Below, piece after piece: positions 53,489 through 60,740 of a DNA stretch of 64,000 nucleotides (its first letter is position 1; the number at the start of each line of letters is the position of its first letter). The position numbers and the translations under genes were made by a program. This stretch comes from G963665925 sp963678925. GTDB taxonomy: Bacteria; Bacillota; Clostridia; Peptostreptococcales; Acidaminobacteraceae. Where the stretch lies: positions 3,720,001 to 3,784,000 of the forward strand of contig OY787533.1 in the NCBI GenBank assembly GCA_963678925.1, written 5' to 3'. The notes beneath the pieces are model-generated. The model searched no databases, was not told the origin of the DNA, and saw nothing but the letters and a program-made list of their open reading frames with translations.

Positions 53489-54067
53489 ATGTCAAAATTA
53501 ACAGAGATCAGATGGCATGGTCGAGGTGGGCAGGGCGCAAAAACCGCATCCTTGCTTCTTGCTGACGCTGCATTCAATACAGGTCAGTATGTACAGGGAT
53601 TTCCAGAGTATGGCCCAGAACGAATGGGAGCACCCATCACTGCTTACAATCGAATCAGTGGGGATCCAATCCGGGTGCATTCCAATATATATGAACCGGA
53701 TTATGTCGTAGTTGTTGATGAAACACTGCTGGTATCCATTGATGTGACAGCAGGCCTTAAAAAATCGGGTGGCATTATCATTAACACTGAAAAAAGTGTT
53801 GCTGAAGTGAAAAAGTATTTAAAGGGATACGAGGGAAAGGTCTGTACGATCAATGCTCGAGAAATTTCAGAGAAAACACTTGGCAGATACTTCCCAAACA
53901 CACCAATGCTGGGTGCTGTTGTCAAGGTGAGTGGTGTCATGGAAGAAAGCCAGTTTCTCAAAGACATGGAAGCATCCTTTGCACACAAGTTCGCGACGAA
54001 GCCACACGTAATTGAAGGGAACATGAATGCACTCAAGATGGCAATGCAGGAGGTTGAAGGCATATGA
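53489..54067 (+). CDS. 2-oxoacid:ferredoxin oxidoreductase gamma subunit
   Basis: This 192-residue subunit of a pyruvate- or branched-2-oxoacid-type ferredoxin oxidoreductase begins TEIRWHGRGGQGAKTAS, the hallmark of the gamma domain. FPEYGPERMGAPI follows near 38 for CoA interaction. GAGGAGG directly before ATG 53489 sets the start, seven codons inside the longer frame. It overlaps the delta gene by four bases (ATGA). The complex oxidatively decarboxylates a 2-oxoacid to acyl-CoA and reduces ferredoxin in the cytoplasm. Confidence 0.93.
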   Translation: MSKLTEIRWHGRGGQGAKTASLLLADAAFNTGQYVQGFPEYGPERMGAPITAYNRISGDPIRVHSNIYEPDYVVVVDETLLVSIDVTAGLKKSGGIIINTEKSVAEVKKYLKGYEGKVCTINAREISEKTLGRYFPNTPMLGAVVKVSGVMEESQFLKDMEASFAHKFATKPHVIEGNMNALKMAMQEVEGI

Positions 54068-54360
54068 AAAAGAATATTACACCAGAGATTTCATGGAAAG
54101 ACATCACGCCGGGCGGCACGGTCTATGAAGGCGGCACGGCAGCAGCCTTTATAACAGGTGACTGGAGGACAATGAAGCCGGTATTTGTTGAAGACAAGTG
54201 CAAACAGTGCCTGCTTTGTGTTCCGGTTTGTCCAGATACATCCATACCCGTTGAAAATGGAAAAAGAATTGATTTCAATTTTAACCATTGCAAAGGCTGT
54301 GGTGTCTGTGCCAAGGTTTGTCCGTTCGACGCTATTGAGTTTGTGAAAGATGAAAAGTAG
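54064..54360 (+). CDS. 2-oxoacid:ferredoxin oxidoreductase delta subunit (2x[4Fe-4S])
   Basis: This 98-residue ferredoxin-like subunit has two cluster motifs, CKQCLLCVPVCP near residue 46 and CKGCGVCAKVCP near 77. It relays electrons from the thiamine-diphosphate site to external ferredoxin. It overlaps the gamma gene and precedes the alpha gene by 10 bases; order gamma-delta-alpha-beta is that of four-subunit archaeal and Thermotoga enzymes. Confidence 0.95.
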   Translation: MKKNITPEISWKDITPGGTVYEGGTAAAFITGDWRTMKPVFVEDKCKQCLLCVPVCPDTSIPVENGKRIDFNFNHCKGCGVCAKVCPFDAIEFVKDEK

Positions 54361-54370
54361 GAGGACTATA

Positions 54371-55552
54371 ATGACAATTAGAGATAGATTATCGGGGAAT
54401 GAGGCTGTTGCTATTGCCATGAAGCAGATCCATCCTGATGTGCTCCCGGCATTTCCAATTACCCCATCTACAGAGATCCCGCAGTATTTTTCCCAGTATG
54501 TTGCAAATGGTGAGGTTCAAACAGAGTTTATCCCTGTTGAATCTGAGCACAGTGCCATGTCTGCCTGCATTGGTTCTCAGGCTGCTGGTGCGAGAACCTT
54601 TACAGCAACATCGTCGTGTGGACTGGCACTCATGCATGAGATGCTTTATGTTGCAGCATCCACTAGACTGCCAATAACGATTGCTTGTGTAAACCGTGCG
54701 CTTACCGGTCCGATTAATATCAATGCAGACCACAGTGATTCCATGGGCTCTAGAGATGCTGGATGGATTCAAATCTACAGTGAAAATAATCAGGAAGCTT
54801 ATGACAACTTCATTCAAGCTGTCCGCATAGCAGAACACAAGGATGTACAGCTCCCCGCAATGGTCTGTCAGGATGGCTTTATCACAAGCCATGCAGTAGA
54901 GAATATCGAACTGATTGCTGATGAGGCGGTTAAAGGTTTTGTAGGTCCTTATGAGCCTGAAAACTACTTGCTGAATGCCGGAAATCCCATAGCGATTGGA
55001 CCTTACGATTCACCTGCATTCTATATTGAGCATAAGCGTCAGCAAGCACAAGCTATGATGAATGCCAAGCAGGTCGTTTTAGAGGTTGCTGAAGAATTTG
55101 AAAAAATTTCTGGAAGAAAGTACGGTCTCTTTGAAGCATATGAACTTGAAGATGCACAAACTGCAATTGTTGTAATCAACTCAAGTGCTGGTACTGCAAA
55201 AGATGCGATTGACAAATTGCGCTCAGAAGGCAAAAAAGTTGGTTTGCTTAAAATTCGTCTCTTTAGACCATTCCCGCAAAAGGAAATTGCTGATGCTCTG
55301 AGGCACTTAAAAGCGATTGCTGTTATGGACCGGTCAGAAGGGTTCTCAGGAACGGGAGGCCCTGTATTTGCTGAGGTACGGTCTGCACTTTATGACACTG
55401 TTGAAAAGCCAATGGCTGTCAACTACGTGTACGGCCTTGGTGGTCGTGATGTCCGCACGGTGGATATTGAAAGTGTGTATGCAGCACTGGAAGAAATCGT
55501 AGAAGCGGGACAGACAGGTGAGACATACAGATACCTTGGTGTAAGAGAATAA
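54371..55552 (+). CDS. 2-oxoacid:ferredoxin oxidoreductase alpha subunit
   Basis: This 393-residue pyrimidine-binding subunit begins with GNEAVAIAMKQIHPDVLPAF followed by PITPSTEI, the conserved loop of PorA/VorA. It continues with EHSAMSACIGSQAAGARTFT and ATSSCGLALM near 75, and a C-terminal transketolase-like domain. AGGAGG sets the ATG at 54371. NINADHSDSMGSRDAGWIQ near 120 is usual for the PorA branch. Pyruvate versus 2-oxoisovalerate specificity cannot be read by eye. Confidence 0.93.
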   Translation: MTIRDRLSGNEAVAIAMKQIHPDVLPAFPITPSTEIPQYFSQYVANGEVQTEFIPVESEHSAMSACIGSQAAGARTFTATSSCGLALMHEMLYVAASTRLPITIACVNRALTGPININADHSDSMGSRDAGWIQIYSENNQEAYDNFIQAVRIAEHKDVQLPAMVCQDGFITSHAVENIELIADEAVKGFVGPYEPENYLLNAGNPIAIGPYDSPAFYIEHKRQQAQAMMNAKQVVLEVAEEFEKISGRKYGLFEAYELEDAQTAIVVINSSAGTAKDAIDKLRSEGKKVGLLKIRLFRPFPQKEIADALRHLKAIAVMDRSEGFSGTGGPVFAEVRSALYDTVEKPMAVNYVYGLGGRDVRTVDIESVYAALEEIVEAGQTGETYRYLGVRE

Positions 55553-55565
55553 GGAGGCACATCAG

Positions 55566-56501
55566 ATGGCATATAATTTTAAGACTGAAATAAGCAAACC
55601 TGAACGTTTGACTGGCGGACACAGAATGTGTGCTGGGTGTGGCGCCCCTGTTGCGGTGCGCGGTGTACTGCGTGCGCTTAAAGAGGAAGATGAGGCGGTA
55701 ATAGGCAATGCAACTGGGTGTCTTGAAGTTTCAACGTTCATGTATCCCTATACAGCATGGAAAGATTCCTTTGTCCATAGTGCCTTTGAAAATGCCGGCG
55801 CGACTGTAAGTGGCGCAGAAGCAGCTTATAAAGCGCTCCAGAAAAGAGGCAAGGTTGAAAAATCCTATAAGTTCATAGCCTTCGGCGGTGATGGCGGTAC
55901 CTATGATATAGGCTTCCAGTCCCTTTCAGGTGCAATGGAGCGGGGGCATGACATGGTATATGTATGCTATGACAATGGCGCTTATATGAATACGGGGATT
56001 CAGCGTTCTTCAGCTACGCCGAAATTTGCGGATACCACAACAAGTCCTGCGGGCACAGTGGTTCAAGGCAAGCAACAAAATCGTAAGGATCTGGCGGCTG
56101 TTATGGCAGCGCATAACATTCCTTATGTTGCACAGACAACCTTTATAAAGAACTTCAAGGATATGCACGAGAAGTCAGAAAAGGCGATCTACACAGAAGG
56201 CGCAGCCTTCCTGAACGTTCTTGCACCCTGTCCAAGAGGATGGCGCTATGATGAGTCGGAACTTATGGAAATGTGCCGTCTTGCCGTCGAAACATGCTAT
56301 TGGCCGCTATTTGAGGTGATTAACGGTGAGTGGAAGCTTTCCTACATGCCTAAGAACAAACTGCCTATTGAAGATTTTCTACGACCACAGGGAAGATTCA
56401 AGCATCTTTTCAAGCCTGGCAACGAACATATGATTGAAGACATGCAGGCAGAAGTCGACCGTAAGTGGGCTGAATTGCTTGAGCGATGCGGTGCGTGCTA
56501 A
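55566..56501 (+). CDS. 2-oxoacid:ferredoxin oxidoreductase beta subunit (thiamine diphosphate)
   Basis: This 311-residue subunit has GHRMCAGCGAPVAVRG near residue 18 and ATGCLEVST near 50 for cluster and cofactor contacts. AFGGDGGTYDIGFQ near 100 gives the thiamine-diphosphate/Mg motif GDGxx...N (continued by CYDNGAYMNTG near 136). It finishes the operon with 13 bases to the alpha gene and its own AGGAGG. With the sigma-54 promoter it is probably induced by an amino acid or 2-oxoacid. Confidence 0.94.
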   Translation: MAYNFKTEISKPERLTGGHRMCAGCGAPVAVRGVLRALKEEDEAVIGNATGCLEVSTFMYPYTAWKDSFVHSAFENAGATVSGAEAAYKALQKRGKVEKSYKFIAFGGDGGTYDIGFQSLSGAMERGHDMVYVCYDNGAYMNTGIQRSSATPKFADTTTSPAGTVVQGKQQNRKDLAAVMAAHNIPYVAQTTFIKNFKDMHEKSEKAIYTEGAAFLNVLAPCPRGWRYDESELMEMCRLAVETCYWPLFEVINGEWKLSYMPKNKLPIEDFLRPQGRFKHLFKPGNEHMIEDMQAEVDRKWAELLERCGAC

Positions 56502-56589
56502 ATTACTGGTACTGAAAATCCTTCATCATAATACATGTGTGTAAAAATAAATAAGCAGCCTCTGGTGAAGTGATAACAGTACTGGCTCT

Positions 56590-56623
56590 AACCTCCATCT
56601 TATTATGAGTGATGGGGGTTTTT
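56590..56623 (+). terminator. Intrinsic terminator after the oxidoreductase operon
   Basis: AACCTCCATC (56590-56599) pairs with GATGGGGGTT (56611-56620) through one G-U, with T5 at the end. Confidence 0.87.
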
Positions 56624-56690
56624 GAGCAGGTAAAAATGTATATATAAGAGAGTGCATTGAGTGTATTGGTGAAACTAGGAGTGTGAAAAA

Positions 56691-57158
56691 ATGAAACAGC
56701 ATATTTTATCGATTATAGTAAATAATAGATACGGCGTTCTCAGTCGGGTCGCTGGAGCCTTTAATAGATTGGGACATAATATCGATTCTTTCTCATCGGG
56801 CCAGGTCAGGCGAGATGGATCATTTTGCCTGACTATCGTCGTTGAGGGTGAGGCAACAGATATTGATTTGATCAAGCGTCAGCTCGGGCGGTTGGTGGAT
56901 GTGAAATGCGTTGAGGATATTGAAATGAGTCAAGTGGAAGTGCATGAAATGGCACTTGTGAAAATCCGTAGGAATGGAGACAATGGAACGCGTCTGGATA
57001 TGGTGGCTGCATCCTTTAATGCGGAGCTTGTGTCAGACAAAAGAGATATTGCAGTCCTGCGCTTGTCTGGAAAACCGGCTTGGATTGACGCATTTTTAGA
57101 ACGTATGGACGAGTTTGATGTGATTTCATCGAGTCGATCAGGCGTTGTTGCCGTTTAG
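56691..57158 (+). CDS. ilvH: Acetolactate synthase regulatory (small) subunit
   Basis: This 155-residue protein has an N-terminal ACT domain (ILSIIVNNRYGVLSRVAGAF, RLGHNIDSFSSG) and a C-terminal regulatory domain, the layout and length of IlvN/IlvH. It lets branched-chain amino acids inhibit acetolactate synthase. The catalytic subunit is not adjacent, which is unusual, though the gene may be elsewhere. It has its own AGGAG and lies between two terminators, so it is monocistronic. Placement after a 2-oxoacid oxidoreductase hints at a shared link to branched-chain metabolism. Confidence 0.85.
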   Translation: MKQHILSIIVNNRYGVLSRVAGAFNRLGHNIDSFSSGQVRRDGSFCLTIVVEGEATDIDLIKRQLGRLVDVKCVEDIEMSQVEVHEMALVKIRRNGDNGTRLDMVAASFNAELVSDKRDIAVLRLSGKPAWIDAFLERMDEFDVISSSRSGVVAV

Positions 57159-57240
57159 GTGATGGTTAGGTATGTGAGATAATGGATTGCCAAGAGAACA
57201 TTTGATAATTATCTATAAAGTGTTGAGGTACGTTAAGCAT

Positions 57241-57294
57241 AAAAAGCCCTGCAGAATGAATAGCCTTTGTGCGAAACATTCTGTAGGGCTCTTT
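57241..57294. terminator. Intrinsic terminator, probably bidirectional
   Basis: AGCCCTGCAGAATG (57245-57258) pairs with CATTCTGTAGGGCT (57277-57290) with one G-U. It has an A5 run on the left and CTTT on the right, between convergent genes. Confidence 0.88.
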
Positions 57295-57357
57295 AAATAT
57301 CGACTTCACGATTCTCGCTTAAAAAACAGCGAATGTGAGGTAATGAAACCTATCAAA

Positions 57358-57717
57358 CTAGTGGTTGCATTCGTGACCGTGGTCAGAACAGCTTTCACCT
57401 GAGTCACTCAGGTTGCCTGAAAGCCATGCTTCAGCAACTTCTTTGACAGGGCCAGCGCATCCGCGAACAACGTCTATGCCTGAGAAATTAAGGACACGAA
57501 CCGCACCGTTGCCCATATTGCCTGCAAGCATAAGTTTCACGCCTTCATCAGCCAGTGTTTGGGCAATGTTGGATTTGCAGCCGCAGCCTGCTGGAGAAGC
57601 AATGGTTTGCTCATCGATGATTTTTTTATCCTCGCTTACTGTAAAAACAGTAAAGTATTCGCAGTGGCCAAAATGGCTGTCAATTTGATTGTTTCTTGAT
57701 GGTAGTGCGATTTTCAT
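57358..57717 (-). CDS. NifX/NifB-type (dinitrogenase Fe-Mo cofactor) domain protein
   Basis: This 119-residue protein matches the small NifX/NafY-like family that binds metal-sulfur clusters or their precursors. It shows MKIALPSRNNQIDSHFGHCE with the conserved SHFGH, a GCGCKSNI segment near 45 and GNGAVRVLNFSGI near 70. The C-terminal tail is rich in Cys and His (ESCSDHGHECNH), suggesting metal binding. No nitrogenase genes are nearby; such proteins are common in Clostridia outside nitrogen fixation. GGAGG precedes the ATG. Confidence 0.9.
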   Translation of the reverse strand: MKIALPSRNNQIDSHFGHCEYFTVFTVSEDKKIIDEQTIASPAGCGCKSNIAQTLADEGVKLMLAGNMGNGAVRVLNFSGIDVVRGCAGPVKEVAEAWLSGNLSDSGESCSDHGHECNH

Positions 57718-57871
57718 AATTGTTTCCTCCGTTTTTTATGACGAAATTAATTTGAATCTCTCTTTATATTAAGTATTGAGGGCGGCAATGTCAATGAATG
57801 AAAGTGGCATTAGCCAAAAAAAGATTTTGTTTGGGGAAGATATGTGCCTGGGGTGGGGGTGTATGAGGACT

Positions 57872-57927
57872 GCACCAAGCAATCTGGCGATTGCTCTGGT
57901 CGCTAGTCGCGCCCGATAGATTTGAGT
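57872..57927 (+). repeat. REP-like repeat, copy 1
   Basis: A 56-bp unit beginning GCACCAAGCAATC and ending GATTTGAGT. It contains the hairpin AGCAATC-TGGC-GATTGCT. It differs from copy 2 at only three positions. Confidence 0.85.
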
Positions 57928-58012
57928 CATTATTTTAGCATTTAGAAGTACAGAGCAACCTACCGGTCGCTCATGTCGCAAAATTTTCAAATGTCGTATG
58001 GTCGTAAGAACA

Positions 58013-58068
58013 GCACCAAGCAATCTGGCGATTGCTTCGGTCGCTAGTCGCGTCCGATAGATTTGAGT
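58013..58068 (+). repeat. REP-like repeat, copy 2
   Basis: This is the same 56-bp unit, 141 bp downstream in direct orientation. Its 3' end runs directly into the 26-bp palindrome, sharing AGATTTGAGT. Confidence 0.85.
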
Positions 58069-58123
58069 AAAGAGAGGGACACATTCATGCGCACATGATG
58101 TGTCCCTCTCTTTACTCAAATCT
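58059..58123. repeat. 26-bp perfect inverted repeat
   Basis: Arms 58059-58084 and 58098-58123 are perfectly complementary. The 13-base spacer itself holds CATG-CGCA-CATG, so the full stem reaches about 30 bp. No T-run follows. It looks like the terminus of a small mobile palindromic element rather than an ordinary terminator. Confidence 0.85.
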
Positions 58124-58148
58124 GCAGTTCTTTGCCTTAAACGCAAAA

Positions 58149-58177
58149 AAACCAGTTAATCATAGATTAACTGGTTT
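58149..58177 (-). terminator. Terminator of the cold shock gene
   Basis: A perfect 13-bp stem AAACCAGTTAATC/GATTAACTGGTTT with ATA loop, and an A-run on the plus strand giving a T-run on the minus transcript. Confidence 0.92.
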
Positions 58178-58194
58178 AGTCAGCTTAACTGAAA

Positions 58195-58395
58195 TTACTT
58201 TACAGTAATGTTCTCAGCTTGAGGACCTTTAGGACCTTGAGCTAGAGTGAAAGTTACTTCTTCGCCTTCTTCAAGCGTCTTGTAACCATCTTTGTTGATT
58301 TGTGAGAAGTGTGCGAAAACATCTTTTCCGTCTTCTCCAGTAATAAAACCAAAACCTTTGTCTGCGTTAAACCATTTAACTGTTCCGTTCATCAT
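58195..58395 (-). CDS. Cold shock protein (CspA family)
   Basis: This 66-residue single OB-fold RNA chaperone has the nucleic-acid motifs NGTVKWFNADKGFGFI and DVFAHFSQI. It melts RNA structure and is typically very abundant. GGAGG eight bases before the first of two consecutive ATG codons gives the start. The long untranslated leader with a GGAAC/GTTCC hairpin fits post-transcriptional cold control. Confidence 0.96.
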   Translation of the reverse strand: MMNGTVKWFNADKGFGFITGEDGKDVFAHFSQINKDGYKTLEEGEEVTFTLAQGPKGPQAENITVK

Positions 58396-58763
58396 AATTT
58401 CTTTCCTCCAAAATTTTATTAGTCCTTAGATACCTGTAAAAAAGACATTTAGGAACGAGAGTGTTCCAATAGATAAAATCTCAGTAATGATACGGATGCG
58501 TTTAAACGACAATGGTCTCATTAATAATACTTTATTTAAATGTTTTTCACTTTTTATTTAAGGTACTCATGAATCGTAACACACAAAAAAACAATAATCA
58601 AGAGAAAATTGAAAAATACCTATTTTTTAATAGTTTAAATTGGGTATGAATGTAAAAGTCATGTAAAATTGTTTTAGAAAAGGGGAATTGGGGAACATAT
58701 GTAATTTGGATAGGCAATTTTGATATAGAGATATAAGACGGGTCTTGTTCGGGAGGGATAAGG
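58396..58763. promoter_or_regulatory. Cold shock 5' leader and promoter region of the di-iron sensor gene
   Basis: This 368-bp AT-rich gap holds the probable untranslated leader of the cold shock gene on the minus strand, with a GGAAC (58452-58456)/GTTCC (58463-58467) hairpin. On the plus side it holds the promoter of the sensor-glycosyltransferase operon. I see no further gene. Confidence 0.5.
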
Positions 58764-60740
58764 ATGGGATTTGAAGAAATAAAAAATGGCATTTATTTTA
58801 TTGGTGCATCGGTCAACCGCAAGGGTTTGGACTGTAATCCATATTTGTTAATAGACAAGGAAGAAGCGGTACTGTTCGACCCAGGGTCAACGCTGGATTT
58901 TGAAGTTGTCCTTGAAAATCTTGAGGCACTGATTGATCTGAACATGATTAAATATATAGTTGTGCATCATCAGGACCCAGATGTTTGTGCCAGCGTACCC
59001 CTCTACGAAAAAATGGGGCTCAAGTTCAAGGTGGTGACCTCGTGGCGTTCTATGACGCTTACCCAGTATTATGGCATTGAGTCAGATTTTTATATTTTAG
59101 AGGAGAATGGCTACAGCCTTACGCTGGAGTCGGGACGTGAGTTGAGCTTCCTGCAGACGCCTTATCTGCATTTTCCGGGTGCATTTGTCACCTACGATGC
59201 CCAAAGTAGAATTCTCTTTTCCAGTGATCTGTTCGGCGCCTTCAGTTTCAACTGGACTGTATACGCCGATGAAGAGTATATGGGAAAAATGCTGACGTTC
59301 CATGAGCATTACATGCCTTCAAACACGGTTCTTAGGCCGGTTATGGAAATGCTTCTGACATATGACATAGAAATAATTATGCCGCAGCACGGCTCCATCA
59401 TCAATAAAGATGTGAAAAAGTATATCAATGCTCTGCGCACCCTAGAATGCGGAAGCCTCTTGTCGCCGGTAAAGAAGAGTCTGAAAGAAGCCGGTGGTTA
59501 TGTCCACCTCTATAACGATATCCTCAAAAGGCTGTTGACACTCTATCCACACGAGGAGGTCTTGTCTGTATTTTCAAATGTTGAGGGGATGGAAATCGAA
59601 GAGAATGAAATTTTGAAGTACTCAGGATCACCGGATGCCGCCTGGAATAGCATATTCGATGAAATCCGGGAGGAGAAGGGCATGACCTGGATTATGGTCA
59701 TTGAACCCCTGGTAAGGACACTCTGTGCCACCTATGATGTGGAAATGCCACAAGCCATGGATTCCCTGCTTCATTCAGTCCAGCTGGAAAATGAAAAGCT
59801 CATCGAGGCAAATAAATCCCTGCAAAGTACAATCAATACAGTTAATGAAAAGCTGATCAAGTGCGAAATTACCGGACTCTACAATGAATCTTTCTTCAAG
59901 TCGCTTATGTTTGAAGAGCTGAGCAATGAAGACTGGCGGGATGTCGGTGCTGTTGCAGTAATTGAGCTTGATGATTTTTCAAAATACAAGCTGAAATACG
60001 GTGCTGAAGAGGAAAAGAATCTTCTGAACAACGTTGCCTATCTGCTTAAGGAAGCCTTCGGAGAAAGTGCTGTCTTCAAAATGGATGCGACAGACTTTGC
60101 GCTTTATATCAAGTCAATGGAAAAGAATGCGATTATAGACAAGATTGAAAAAATACGTGTCGACATATCAAAGAGTTCGCTCATCCTTGGAAATATCACA
60201 GTGACCGTAGGACTCGCCTTCAATGATGAGCTCAATCTCGATGATACAAGTCTTGATCTGACCGTACAAAGCTATATAGATCTGGGACTGAGCAGGTTGA
60301 ATGTTGCAAAGCAAAAGGGGAAAAACTGCCTCTGTTATTGTGGTGAGAATCTTGAAGGAGCGGAAAGTTCCGCTTATGTTCTGATTGCGGATTACGACGA
60401 GACGAACCTGGGGGTTCTATCTACCTTTATCAAGGATATCGGTGTAGAAGTCATTCAGGCTAAGGATGGTGTAGAGGCTTATCATTTAGCACATGAGAAG
60501 CTGCCATTCATGATCGTATCAGAAATCAATCTGCCAAAAATGGATGGCTTTGTACTGAGGGAACGCTTGAATTCTGATTCAAGAACAAAAGATATAGAGT
60601 TCATGTATTTGTCATACATGAAAGATGAAACAACGGTGAATAGAGCGGTTGAACTGGGTGTTTACCATTATCTTCAAAAGCCCTATCTCTTGTCGGAGCT
60701 GATTGGAATAATCAAAAGGTCTGTGAAAGGACGTATGTAA
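58764..60740 (+). CDS. Di-iron (ODP-like) sensor fused to degenerate GGDEF and pseudo-receiver
   Basis: This 658-residue cytosolic protein has three parts. Residues 1-240 form a metallo-beta-lactamase-fold oxygen-binding di-iron domain, with VVHHQDPDV near 72, FPGAFVTYD near 136, LFSSDLFG near 150 and MPQHGSI near 210 as ligand motifs. Residues about 360-530 are a GGDEF fold with KMDATDF where GGDEF should be, so it cannot make cyclic di-GMP. Residues 540-658 are a receiver with SEINLPKMDG, placing glutamate 587 at the phosphoacceptor site, the usual phosphomimic. The stop overlaps the glycosyltransferase start (TAATG), so this is probably its oxygen- or redox-linked controller. Confidence 0.85.
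   Translation: MGFEEIKNGIYFIGASVNRKGLDCNPYLLIDKEEAVLFDPGSTLDFEVVLENLEALIDLNMIKYIVVHHQDPDVCASVPLYEKMGLKFKVVTSWRSMTLTQYYGIESDFYILEENGYSLTLESGRELSFLQTPYLHFPGAFVTYDAQSRILFSSDLFGAFSFNWTVYADEEYMGKMLTFHEHYMPSNTVLRPVMEMLLTYDIEIIMPQHGSIINKDVKKYINALRTLECGSLLSPVKKSLKEAGGYVHLYNDILKRLLTLYPHEEVLSVFSNVEGMEIEENEILKYSGSPDAAWNSIFDEIREEKGMTWIMVIEPLVRTLCATYDVEMPQAMDSLLHSVQLENEKLIEANKSLQSTINTVNEKLIKCEITGLYNESFFKSLMFEELSNEDWRDVGAVAVIELDDFSKYKLKYGAEEEKNLLNNVAYLLKEAFGESAVFKMDATDFALYIKSMEKNAIIDKIEKIRVDISKSSLILGNITVTVGLAFNDELNLDDTSLDLTVQSYIDLGLSRLNVAKQKGKNCLCYCGENLEGAESSAYVLIADYDETNLGVLSTFIKDIGVEVIQAKDGVEAYHLAHEKLPFMIVSEINLPKMDGFVLRERLNSDSRTKDIEFMYLSYMKDETTVNRAVELGVYHYLQKPYLLSELIGIIKRSVKGRM

Larger units (their letters stand above)
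57718..58194. repeat. Intergenic repeat region with a duplicated REP-like unit and a large palindrome
   Basis: This 477-bp gap contains no gene I accept. It holds two near-identical 56-bp direct repeats and a 26-bp perfect inverted repeat, listed separately, and the cold shock gene terminator. Long minus-strand frames through it only translate the repeats (a TQIYRxRLATxAIARLLGAV peptide occurs twice). Confidence 0.8.

Noticed and set aside
56691..57158. Acetolactate synthase small subunit as part of the oxidoreductase operon
   Set aside because: A good terminator at 56590-56623 and a separate ribosome site lie between them.
57769..58146. Minus-strand open frame of 125 codons
   Set aside because: It is a translation of the duplicated repeat and palindrome, with no ribosome site and internal repetition of the same peptide.
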